A DNA stretch of 64,000 nt. Source: Lingula anatina. Taxonomy: Eukaryota; Brachiopoda; Lingulata; Lingulida; Lingulidae. Location of the stretch: assembly GCF_001039355.2 (NCBI RefSeq), contig NW_019775902.1, positions 457,612 to 521,611 on the forward strand, in the 5' to 3' direction. Both the position numbers and the translations under genes were made by a program. Of this stretch, positions 11,357 to 22,571 are shown piece by piece. A model generated the notes under the pieces. It did no database searches and was not told where the DNA came from. It saw only the letters and a list, made by a program, of their open reading frames with translations. The stretch's first letter is position 1, and every line of letters starts with the position of its first letter.

Positions 11357-12831
11357 CTTAAACATGATATATTCTGTATTTAAATTTTAGGCATCCCGAA
11401 TGTAATGCACTGGTTTGTTTGGGTCACAATAAGGCCTTTCAGAACCATATACGAGTTCTTCATTATTCATGAATCAACGCGAATAGAAAATATTATCAAG
11501 TCCACAGCCAAACTAATAGATAATCATCACCCTGTTATCATACCATCATCACCGGTGTGGTAACCACGCAAAGTGCATATATAATCCACCGATATAACAT
11601 GCTACTCAAGAAAAGCTATTTTTTTACGGATTGCGACAGCGGAGTAGGCGTAATAACTTATCCTTGATTCTACCAAGGAGTCTGTTGAAACTCCTTGATT
11701 CTACTGGAGCTACAGATGTTTTCCTCTTTCAGTGTTTCGATAGAAATAAATGTACCGGTAATTCTTTGACTAAATTTGAAACAAGCTCACATAATCTTCG
11801 AATAGCAACATTCAACATTCCAGACAAAAATGAAAAGAGACTAGAATTTCTCTATTGCTTTATGGATATATACAACTGGATTGCTGACATACATGTGTAT
11901 ATCTGAACATATTTTAATTTAAAAAATCTTAATTCATCTATTTATAATCATATAAAAGTTATCTCAACATTATATTTTGAGTACATAACACACACGTAGT
12001 GATATACATGTACATGTAATGCGGTAGTAGTGACATAAATGTAACTAGTAGTTCGTAAGCGTTTGTAAAACGCCGTTAGAAGTACATCACAAAGTTGACT
12101 TTTAGCACTCTGCTATTCGATTTAAGCAGCTTGATTTATCTTAACTGAAAAACGCATTGGTGTCTTCTGGACCGTGGAGACAAGCACGTGGTGCCGTTAT
12201 TAAAGTTAAGCCACGCCACGTCAGATCAAAATTCTGCAAGGTGACATAAGATCCCACTTTCCCAGATAAATAGACCGAACTAAATAAATAGAGAATGATA
12301 TCAAAGCATGGCCTAGATCGTATAGTTATCGGAATATTTAAACTGACAGCCACACGGCTTTATCAAATGACATAAGAGTTTGATGGTAGGTCACAACATG
12401 TGTAGTTGGAACTAATTCTTCTGAACACCGGTGTGACAAGACTGTGTATCATAGAGAATCATTTCAGGTAATCCTATAGTAAACTTATGATTTTCAAAAC
12501 AACTGTAGTCCATTTCGCTTGAGCAATTATAGCTTAGGCACATCTTGCATGTGTCTTGTTTTCATTACTAGGCTTGATCGTTTATGCCGTTGATGTCAAG
12601 TATAAGTTTACCTGTTATACAAGTATAGAACGGATGGAGTGGGATGTGATCTAAGAAAGCGAGCAAATCTTAAATGTTAAATATGAACAAAATTAAAAAA
12701 CGACCATTTGGTAGGAGTTTAACCATTCATGCGTAAAGGAGAAATTGAATTTTTTATATCGAATATACTCGTTCGCTTCCGACCGACTGTAACCTGAATA
12801 CATAATTTCTCTCTATCTTTTAGGTGAGTGC
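11122..12831. other. Intergenic between zinc-finger and amine oxidase genes; compound microsatellite
   Basis: Region between divergent genes. It contains (TG)n at 11275-11306 directly joined to (GA)n at 11307-11354. A short open frame (11631-11906, plus) has no domain. A good acceptor (TCTATCTTTTAG) at about 12824 suggests an untranslated first exon of the amine oxidase somewhere upstream, not located. Confidence 0.5.
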
Positions 12832-15800
12832 ATGGGAAATATTTTCATGAAGGTAAGTTCTGAAATCCGAAGATATTCCTCAGTCAATTGTCAGACTGCC
12901 ATAAAAAATGCGGATCGAGGGGCACGTTTGAAAGGACGAGTGTCACTCAAGATATCCTGTTGGGTGGTGTACTGCATACATTGCCCGTTGAAACGCGGTA
13001 CAATCATTTTTCAATGTTGGCTGTGGTGGTATCAGGGGCGAATAATAGTTGTAAATGACTTAAAATATGTCCATGAATTGATATTTTTGAGTTTAGAGGT
13101 CATTAAGGCAATGATAGGCAATTATAACAGATTTGAAAACCCCACGAAAATTCGCAAATTTCATTTATTTATTTAATTTTCATACAGAAAACCTGTGCAT
13201 GATCATTTTCAGTTTTTGTATCAGCGTGATATATCGGCACTTTCATATGGGGGCACATCTAAACATTACTTCTTTGATTTCAGAAACGAGTAGTTATCAA
13301 CGACATGGAAATACACGAAGGAACAAAACCAAAATCTAAGTTTTGGAAGCTGAATAGGCTGCAAGGATGGAAACTGGCGACTTTGATTGCTGTGATTATA
13401 TCGCTTGGTTTGATGCTAGTTATTTTGGTCACTTCATCCGGCAACGACAGCCCGTCGCCCACATCGCCCGACACAGACTCTTATTCGGAACTAAAAAAAT
13501 GCTCCAAGAGTGATTCAATTACCCTGCAGAACGAGGACCCTCCCACCGTCTTTGATAGTCTTACAGAGATGGAGATGGTGGCTGTGAGAGACTACCTCCT
13601 TTACCAAACAGGATTGCTCTTAAAACCCATAGAGAAAGCCACAGTAGATTCTAGCTACATCTACCAAATGGGCCTTAGTCTTCCCAATAAAGCGGACGTT
13701 CTGAACCACATTGACGGCAACTCACAGAAACCAGAGAGGCGAGCCAAGGTTGTCCTTGCCCGCGGTGACTTAAACCCACCCCAGATGCAGGAATGGATAG
13801 TGTTCCCCCTCCCAAAGCCTACCAGCCACGTGCTGTACAAGAATCCCTCATACCAGAGAGACCCAATTCCATTATCTGCAAAGATGGTGGACAAGGTACG
13901 TAGTAAGTCGCATTTTAACTCCAGTTGCGACCGATTAACTTAGTACAGTACTATCAGCATACCGTGCGATTACAATGCATGACCATACACGGTCAATCTA
14001 ATCACTCTGCTGTCCTTCCCACCGTGAGCGTGACTAAAAATTATGTCTTCTGCCATGCAAACGGGTGCGGGTAGTTTAAAGTCGTCTTCTATGTTGTTAT
14101 AAAGTACATGGCATGTACTGAGTCCGTCACAACTGGCCTGGAAATGCACCCTAACTAAAGTCTAACATGTAATAAGTTATCTTAATGATACAGTTTATTC
14201 ACCTAGATTATCTTGCCTCCTATCGTGTCCTCGCCAAGCGGGTTGCGTAAATACCGCATGTGGTAGGCAGCCTTCTTCAAGCAGTACGAGCTTATAGTAT
14301 CTCTTTATATTTACGTAACCTCTCTGCAACCCTGTTATCGTTATTAGCAGTGGCGGCTTTACTGAAACAGATAACAGATAGATTGCACGGTTGTTTTACC
14401 CCCAAGTGTCTCCTTCATGAATGGGGCCTTTACTGCAGCTAATATTGCGTCTAAAATAACCGGCTTTCTTGAATGTTTTCTGTGTGCAAAACCGAAAATA
14501 AAATACATAAATTTAAATCAATTAAAATATTTTTCACTTTTATCAGAAATTAAAAAAATGTCGCTTATTCAAAAACAATATTTCATTAGGATTTCCAGAA
14601 ATCAAATTTCTAGCCGCTAAGCGAGAGCTTTTATTGTTTAAACGAATAGGTTCGAATAATTGGTGCGAGCCAAACCTTACTGACAGAAAAAAATTTAATT
14701 ACATTTAATTTGCGCTTTTTATGTATATATGACACCATCTTCGATTAATTAAATTAAAACACCACAGGCACGTTTTCCAGTTCATAGTTTAATATCGATA
14801 TCGATCAACTTAAAGAAATGATTATAAACGGGATATTATTTTATATCTTTATTCATCTTCATTTCTGTAAGTTGATCGATATAGATGCAAACGGTGGCTT
14901 AATTTGTGATATTTGAATTTCATTTGTCCTGGCCGAACTTCATTCACGTGACACAGCTAACTCACATACTTTATATAAATTTGCTTTATTTCAATTTTGA
15001 AACACCCCTTCACTTGCGATATGATAGACATAACTTGTGGAAATACGACAAGCAATATTCACAAGTTCACGTATTCCAGGTGGAAGATAAAGTCCTCAAG
15101 GAAATATTACGCAGAGAGATGCAAAAGGCCGAACACGTCTTAAAAGGCAGCTATGGCGTTGGGTATGTACTGTTTATAATTGTACTATGAAGAGCACATT
15201 TAATTCGATAATTCCTTCAAAATTCCACTCAGTTTGTGAAATTCGCTTTTGAAAAGTTGGGTAAAACATGATTTTGCACTGTTTTATGTAAACTTGGATA
15301 AATTGGTCAAACAATGACGATTTTCTTTGGATTTTAATAGTGAAATACTAATCAACTATTCGTTAGTTAACCATAAAACCGTCTTTAAAATGTTACATGA
15401 AGTAAAAAAAAAAAATAATAATAATAATTCAAAAATAATAAAAAATAACGTTAATCCCAGCAAATACCAGAACGTTATTATTGCGTTCCTATCATCCAGT
15501 ACAAAAAAAAAAAAAAAGGTCATGGCAACGTTGTGCAAACGTTATAAAATTACTAATTTGAATGGTTTATATCACAGATATCACGACTGCTTGGGGACAG
15601 AAGGATGCCTGACGTTCTTCGACATAAAACCAGCGGGGTTTGCGAGTGGAGAGAGAAAATCTTGGTGGTGGGCCATGAGGGACTTCGAAGGATTCTACCT
15701 GTTCCCTGTTGGACTTCAGGTACGGTATCTGACACCAAGTTCACTTTGGTTAAAGAACTTCGGTTGGCGTTTCGATTGGTAACAGTAATATCTATCTATC

Positions 15801-17667
15801 TATCTAAGTAGACGCTGTGTTCGTTGATTGGAATGGAATTTTAGACCCCCTTAATTCTACAGGTGGCCATGTCGTGTCATTTACACTTAGTGTTCATTCG
15901 TAGACTAGTGGGAAAATGGTAATAATATAAGTCTGAAAGACAAAGGGAATTAACATTTTCTGACAGATAATTTATCACGCCCTGTTAACTTTTAAAACGG
16001 ATTTTAGCTGTTTAGGTTCTGGGCACCTGATGATGTCAAACGCAACATTAAAATGACACGATGACACTGTCCCCCTTTTCTAGGTCCGGACTAATCATGA
16101 AGGCACCAATACTTCCGCTTGGACACTTGACCGAGTATTTTACAACAACACCCTATTCTACTCTGTAGAGGAGTGGATCGCTGCATACGACAACGGCATC
16201 CACCGCTATATCGACCCTGTGCCAAATAAACGAGAGCGGCAGTACGCCACCTACAACCGACGTGGACCACTCCCACTGGACCCTCCCCTTCAAGGCCCAC
16301 GGGTATATGAACCACAGGGAAGACGGTACAATATCTCGGGATCGAAGGTCAAGTATTTAGAGTGGGATTTCCATATTCATAACCAAGGGTCAAGTGGAAT
16401 TAGAGTCTACGACGTCCGTTTCCGAAATGAGCGCATTGCATACGAGATCAGCCTGCAAGAGGCGGCTGTCATGTACGGAGGTTGGGATCCCCTCATGTCG
16501 ACAGCTAATTACATGGACGCCTCATGGAACCTTGCCGCGGAGGCATTTGAACTTGTTCCGGGCGTCGACTGCCCCGAGAACGCAGTTTACTTCGACACCT
16601 GGAGCTACTTCAATACGCACGGGCCAAAACGAATGAAAAATTCTTACTGCGTGTTTGAACATAACACTGGGATCCCGCTTCGTCGCCATCACGGTTATAA
16701 CTACCATGACGGAAGATACACTTACTACGGCGGTATGGTTGACTACGTCTTGGTAGTCCGCTTCGCGGCTACTGTTTGGAATTACGACTACATCTTCGAC
16801 TATATCTTCCATCAGAACGGCGTAGTGGAGTGCAGAGCCTCGGCAACTGGCTACGTTCAGGCCACACATTTCAACACGGAGGATGCACGGTACGGGCACA
16901 AGATAGCGCCCCGTGTTCTGGCCGGCATACATACACATTTATTCAACTACAAGGTGGACGTCGACGTATTAGGCACTGCTAACCGATTTTATACCTACGA
17001 CATCGAAACTGAGAGCAGATCCGATCTTCCTTGGTACCAGGGGTATCAAAAGGACCAACCAAGGTTCACTAAGAACCTTAAACAAACAGAGTGGCAAGCA
17101 GCCATACAGTACAAATTTGAAAACCCCAAATACTACGTTTTTCGAAGTAATCAAACCAATGCGTACGGAACACCTCGTGGGTTTCGTTTCCAGCTGAATG
17201 GGATGGCTAAACAGGTTGTCCCGCCGAGAACAGGGGCGGAACCAGGTTTGTCTTGGTCGAGATACCAAATTGCCATTACAAAGAGGAAAGACGAAGAAGA
17301 TTCAAGTACTTCACTGTACAGTCAATGTGACCCCGTCAACCCAGTTGTTAATTTCGAGTCATATGTTCAGGACGACGAAAACATTGTCGACGAAGATCTG
17401 GTTGCCTGGGTAACGCTTGGTAAACACCATATTCCCCACAGCGAGGACGCTCCTAGCACCGCTACAACAGGTAACCAGCTGACCTTTCTGCTGCTCCCGT
17501 ACAACTACTTTGATGAAGACGCCAGTCTGGCGTCGATAGATGGCGTAGTGATACGCCCAAAGTCGGGCTATCAAGGGGCCACGGTAGATAGCAATGGAAG
17601 GAACGGTTACATGACTTGCGCTCCTCTCCAACTGAATTTAACATCATACGGAGATATTAACTCTTAG
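12832..17667 (+). CDS. Membrane-anchored copper amine oxidase (TPQ family)
   Basis: Five coding exons join in frame: 12832-12852, 13284-13895, 15080-15162, 15578-15719 and 16084-17667 (813 residues). The first exon encodes only MGNIFMK. Residues 38-56 form a single hydrophobic anchor after a Lys-rich cytosolic tail, as in vertebrate AOC3-type enzymes. The catalytic domain has the cofactor motif NYDY (Tyr near residue 520, the precursor of topaquinone), the copper-binding pair HTH followed by LFNYKVDVDVLG, and the third copper His in LGKHHIPHSEDAP. The enzyme family oxidatively deaminates primary amines to aldehyde, hydrogen peroxide and ammonia. The extracellular orientation and full motif set predict an active ectoenzyme; the preferred amine cannot be read from sequence. 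The length is slightly above the usual 700-770 residues because of the N-terminal extension. An in-frame internal Met at 13305 is an alternative start. Confidence 0.93.
14810..14887. repeat. Short inverted repeat in amine oxidase intron
   Basis: ATATCGATCAACTTA and its inverse TAAGTTGATCGATAT are separated by about 50 bp of AT-rich DNA. No coding content. Confidence 0.6.
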
Positions 17668-18337
17668 GTTATGCTATTTGCTCTACGCTCAGACCTGTTC
17701 ATAGAACAGGGTTATTTCCTATGTTCATAGAAGATAGGGAAAGAACCCCTTTGCCCAAGCTTGTCTACTGGCGTAGTCTAGTGAAGCATTGCGATAAAAA
17801 GCAAGCAGGCAAATGGATTAAGTACCTGTAGTAGAAACATCATTACGAATATTTCTGTGGGCCATTGCAAATTAGTAAAATTATTGCATGACCCCTTTAG
17901 GGCATAAAACTACAAAACTGAAACACACTTCTACAGGTATAACTGTCCTTTACGTTTCAAATGAGCTCTTACAACCATTTTGTTATTTAGTAGAAATATG
18001 TCAATTGATTGAATTTTAATATGAAGACACATTTGAAATTGTGTCACAACCTGTTACTTCATTCCCCGGCAAAGATTGCAGCGAACTGTTGATCTACAAG
18101 TATAAATAATACACTATATATTGATTGAAGCTAGGATAGACTATATGGAGCCTAGAATGAAGACACCATCATAGTAAATGAGTAATTACTGTTGAACAGA
18201 TGATTTTATTTACCTTCTGTTACTTTTCTGTTTCGTCCTTTAATTTGGTACAAATTAGTGAACGTTTCACATCAAATGATATAAGCTGTTTGATGCAAAC
18301 AATTAAGCTCACGTGTGTACATGCGCCATGCGTTAAG
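17668..18337. other. Intergenic, nothing recognised
   Basis: AT-rich 3' flank of the amine oxidase gene. No canonical AATAAA was found close to the stop codon, and no gene was recognised. Confidence 0.4.
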
Positions 18338-19046
18338 CCCTCGTCACACCTATTTGGGAATCAACAGTAATCAAGCAGAATGAGCCGGAATGAACAATTT
18401 TCAAAATTCGCGCCACATTCTGGAGAAAATTTCAAATTGACCTAAATTCTTGTAAGAATAGCGTTGGAATACTCAGAAAGCGCTTCGAATCCGCCTGGAA
18501 GATTCGTGCACATTTTGGGTGTATTAGCTCCCAAATGTAGCTCGAATGTAGTTAGAACACATCAGGAATATCGATAATATGCTGTCAGAATGCAATCAGA
18601 ATATTTAGAATTCTCTTCGAATGCTGTGCGAGTGTTGCTCCATTGCTGGCCAAAATAGGATTTAGGTAACCATCTAGATGCATTTGAGTTGCAATCCGGC
18701 TCATTTGAGGCACATGCAAAATATTCTGGCAGGATTTGAAGAGTCTTGCCATTTCGGTTCTCCCTCGAATGCGATCAGAATGTTTCGAATGCTGTTGGAA
18801 TGTTGTAAGAATATTAAGAATGCACTCATAGTGCAGGTAGAATGCACTTCGAATGCCATTCGACATTTCTCCACTTGGGATGCACTTGGAAAGTTTCGAG
18901 CATGAGCAAAACATTCGGACCGGACACAAAAATGGGCCCAAAAATTTGGAATGCACTCAGAATTTTTAGGAATTACCAGGAATATACTAAGAATTTTAAT
19001 TCCTACTACATTCTAGCTCATTCCGCCTCTAGTGTGACAGGTGTAG
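18338..19046. mobile_element. MITE family C, copy 1 (degenerate)
   Basis: The left end CCCTCGTCACACCT and right end GCCTCTAGTGTGACAGGTGT match the family consensus terminus CCGTCACACTAGAGGC. The interior is dense in GAATG/CATTC words and has no long conserved frame. Same family as 20190-20840 and 63811-64000. Confidence 0.75.
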
Positions 19047-20189
19047 TGTAGACATTAGAACAGTTTTCTAACTGACATGGCGGAGGTTTTTCTGCAAATG
19101 TCAGAGTAAGCAAGGCTACTTGACACATGCTGTGAAAAGGAAATAATCAGAATACAAAGATTTTTTTATAATTTTGTAATAACATATACCTGTCATGTTT
19201 TTTTCGATGTTAATAATAAATTAACTTTTAGAATAGACTTGCACGTGTGCATGTTAACTTTTTCCAGCTTTGGAAAAAAAACCCAAGAACTTTTCGAGAG
19301 AGACAGTCATCCATTCGCATTATAAAGATTTCCATTGCAAAGCTACCACGGCTGCTGCTCGACACTGAGAATTTACATTAAGTGCGACAGATTGATTAAA
19401 AACGCCAAATGAAAAGTCTTGTATTAATACCTGTCATGTCAAATATTACGACCTTGGAATGCCTCCAAAACTGGAAAATAACCGGGTTTGCCACATGCCA
19501 CCGCAATAGAATAGAATGTGTTTCAGGTGGAGATAAACGCAGCAAACAGCGATACTTGGTTCGATTAATACTTGTATATAGACTTTATTAGGAAACAAAA
19601 GTTAAAAGGTTACCTATTCTCCCGCCAAATCGAAATTTCCAAAAAAAAAAAAAAAAAAAAAGGTAATTTACGCCTACTCACGAATAAACTTACGATATGG
19701 CTCACTGGCATTCTCATCCCAAGCGTCAAATGCGTCACGAGTCGCCCGAGCTCGAGTTTGCTTCTTGTAAGTTGAACATTTAGGGCTATATTTTAGGCTC
19801 CCTTTATTAAATGCGATTCTAATCAGACGGATATAGATCTATCTGCATGAAAGATATTCTCCATATAAAACGGAAGGATGGAATTATTTTTGATTTGCCT
19901 CATATACCGGTACATATGTAGTTATTTATTCATTAGAGACATTGATGGTTTTAAACAAACTAAGAGACTTGCGGATTTAATTTCTAAAGCTGTAATGACA
20001 TGATTCCAAGTGGAATCAACAAAAACATCTTAATAAGAAGAGAGTATCCAAAACTACATAAACATGATTTTGTTTAATGTACAAACCTGAACCTCAAAGA
20101 CACAGATACGTATAGTTAAATGCATTTTACTTTATTGCCAAATCGTGTTAATAAGCTACCGCATTCATTTACGTGAATCTATAATCTTT
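19047..20189. other. Intergenic, nothing recognised
   Basis: AT-rich DNA between two MITE copies, with an A(20) run at about 19640-19660. No gene recognised. Confidence 0.4.
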
Positions 20190-20840
20190 ATACCCCCGTC
20201 ACACTTATTCGTAATCAGCAGGAATGAAGAAAAATATTAATGATCCTGAACGAAGAATTTTTAAAATTCGCACCACATTCGGGGAAAAACTTCAAATTGA
20301 CCTTAATTATTGTAAGAGTACCGTTGGAATACTCAGAATGCGCTTGAATTCGCCTGGAATGATGAGTGCACTTTCGACTGTATTAGCTCTCAAAAGCAGT
20401 TCGAATGTAGTTGGAAAACTAGAAATATGTATAATACTGTAAGAAGGCAGTAAGAATATTTAGAATATGCTTTGAACGGCGCACTAGTGTAGTTCGATTG
20501 CTGGCAACATTAATATTTCAGCTCATCCGAGGCACATTCGAAACATTCTGGCGGGATATAAAATCTCCGTCACACTAGAGGCGGAATGATTAAGAATGGC
20601 GTCTGAAATACAATTCTTTGTGCATTCCAGGATATTCGAGGAGAATTCAATACATTATAAAAATTCTGAGTGCATTCCATATACTTTTACCCATTCTTGT
20701 GGTCGGCTCGAAAGTTTTTGACATGACAACATGTCATGCACTCGGAATTTTTAGAATGCTCTTCGAATATCCAGGAGCGCACAAAGAATTGTCTTTCCGA
20801 CGGCATTCTTGCTCATTCCGCCTCTAGTGTGACGGGGGTA
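20190..20840. mobile_element. MITE family C, copies 2 and 3 (overlapping or nested)
   Basis: A complete copy spans about 20565-20840, with near-perfect termini CCGTCACACTAGAGGCGGAA and the exact inverse. To its left, 20190-20564 is a second, left-end-only copy starting TACCCCCGTCACACT that closely matches copy 1. One copy has replaced or inserted into the other's right half. Confidence 0.75.
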
Positions 20841-21163
20841 TTAATGACCTTTATGCAAAAGCTCGCAAGTGTATGTCAGTCTGTTTTTAACAATATTAAC
20901 AGCAGCCAGTAATAAAATGTTGTTTCCAGAGATACTGCCGGCCACCCACCTGTCTCCGTTTCCAATTTAAATAAAACAGAGCATAAACCCAAGAACTTAT
21001 TTTCACTCGAATAAATAAACAAACAAACAAATAAATGAATAAATAATTAAATAAATAAATAAATAGAAAAATAAATAAATAAAATACATAGACAAATCCA
21101 TCGCAATTCACGTGCACTCATGCGTGCTGCCGACGTGCACGTGAGCCTATTCTAAAACCCCAG
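20841..21163. other. Intergenic with AAAT-rich simple repeat
   Basis: 3' flank of the sulfotransferase gene. An imperfect (AAAT)n/(AAAC)n tract runs from about 21010 to 21085. Confidence 0.7.
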
Positions 21164-22571
21164 TCATTCATCCTGCGTTTTGTTGTTGGCTTCCACACTT
21201 TCCTCGTTTAATAAAACATCGAAAACCTGTTGATAGTATTCCTTCTTCAGCAATATGGAAAAGATGGCCTCGTGGATCTGCATCAGCTGGCAGAGCGGGC
21301 GGGAGACGCGGAAACCCGCGGTATACTTTGAGGGCGGCACCACGAACCCCGCCAAATTGGACGCCACTGTACCCCTACAGAATTTCTCCACGGCGTTCAG
21401 AACCTGGCGAAAGTACGTCACCTCCTCCTGAAAATCTACGTCTTGCTCCTTGATGGTCTCCAGAAACGCCTTACTCAAACTGTCGTAGAGCAAATGGTCC
21501 CCGGGACTCCATTCCTTGTGGGTTGCTCTCAACATCGGCTCAAGGTCGGGCGTAACATCAAAGCTGTACTCGCTCTGTTCGTTAAGTCGTAAATAAATTA
21601 TGTCTTCAATATCCCAGCACAGGTGCCTTCGTAAAAGGACCAGGCCGTAGTCCATGTATTCTGTCAGTATCACTAAATCGAAGTGGTTCTCCACCCTTTT
21701 GACGGCTGTATCGTGCGACTCCTTTAATGCAGTTTTCCACCCCAGATCGCGTATCATGAAGTCTTTCAGCCATCGGTACGCACCGCTGGTTTCAGTGTGG
21801 GCGAAGAAAGCCCCTACGGGGTTGTCGCCTGTTAATCCGAGCTTCTGAAACACCGGGAAGAAGCTGAGCGCTGACTTGAACTGCTCCCAGGGCTCGCGGA
21901 TGACCGTCACCTTATACGTGTCCTCAGGCATGATCTTCCTCAGCGTTTCTGAATCATACTTCCAGTGGTGAGCCAGTACATCAAACTGCTTATTTGGGTC
22001 CTTCCTGTCCCTGAGGACGTACCCCGGGTACCCGGCTGACTTCTCCTTGTCCTCCGACAGGTTTTCTCCCCCTATGAACGGCAAGGCAACCCGCAGACCG
22101 TTCCTGTACGCAAATCGCAGCATGATGTTTGTGAGCGTGGAAGAGCCAGTCTTGTGTGTCTTTAAAAACATCACTCTGGTCCTTGGCGTGCAGCCGAAAT
22201 GATTATTTATTCTGTCTTTTTTTGTTTTTAGTGGATGTTTAAGAGCTTCCAAGCCCTCTAGTTTTGAAAGAGATGCTTGGCTGCTCTCCCTATGTGAAAA
22301 GAAAAATGAACTTAATACATCTAGACCAAAAGGGGAAATTAAACGTGTTTAAAAGCTGCAATTGTACGAGAACTGAACCTATTGTCGTTTTCACTTTAAA
22401 CTACACATTCATGTAAAATATACTGAGATATTATTAAATGGTATACCTGTGTACTTCTTCTGTTTTGTCCAGCCTAGTTTTTGCAGACCCACGAAACAGA
22501 CAAATTAAAAGATAGCAACACAAAAATAGGCCAAATATCCTTATGGGAAGTCCGAAATGAAAAATCCTCAT
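21164..22571 (-). CDS. Galactose-3-O-sulfotransferase (Gal3ST family)
   Basis: Two coding exons, 22447-22571 and 21164-22289, join at phase 2 to give 416 residues. The N-terminal exon encodes a short basic tail and a hydrophobic signal anchor (about residues 8-27, ending LLICLFRG), the layout of a Golgi type II enzyme. The PAPS-binding 5'-phosphosulfate loop is LKTHKTGSST (84-93) and the 3'-phosphate loop is VIREPWEQFKSALSFF (171-186), both characteristic of Gal3ST/cerebroside sulfotransferases. The family moves sulfate from PAPS to the 3-OH of galactose on glycolipids or glycoproteins in the Golgi lumen. Which acceptor this one uses is not decidable. The length matches the family and all key motifs are intact. 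It stands alone, with repeats on both sides. Confidence 0.92.

Noticed and set aside
11631-11906. 91-residue plus-strand frame between genes
   Set aside because: No domain, biased composition, and no splice or promoter support.
15327-15811. Plus-strand 151-residue frame in the amine oxidase locus
   Set aside because: Only 15578-15719 is the real exon. The upstream part is AT-rich intron and the exon is read in the correct frame there.
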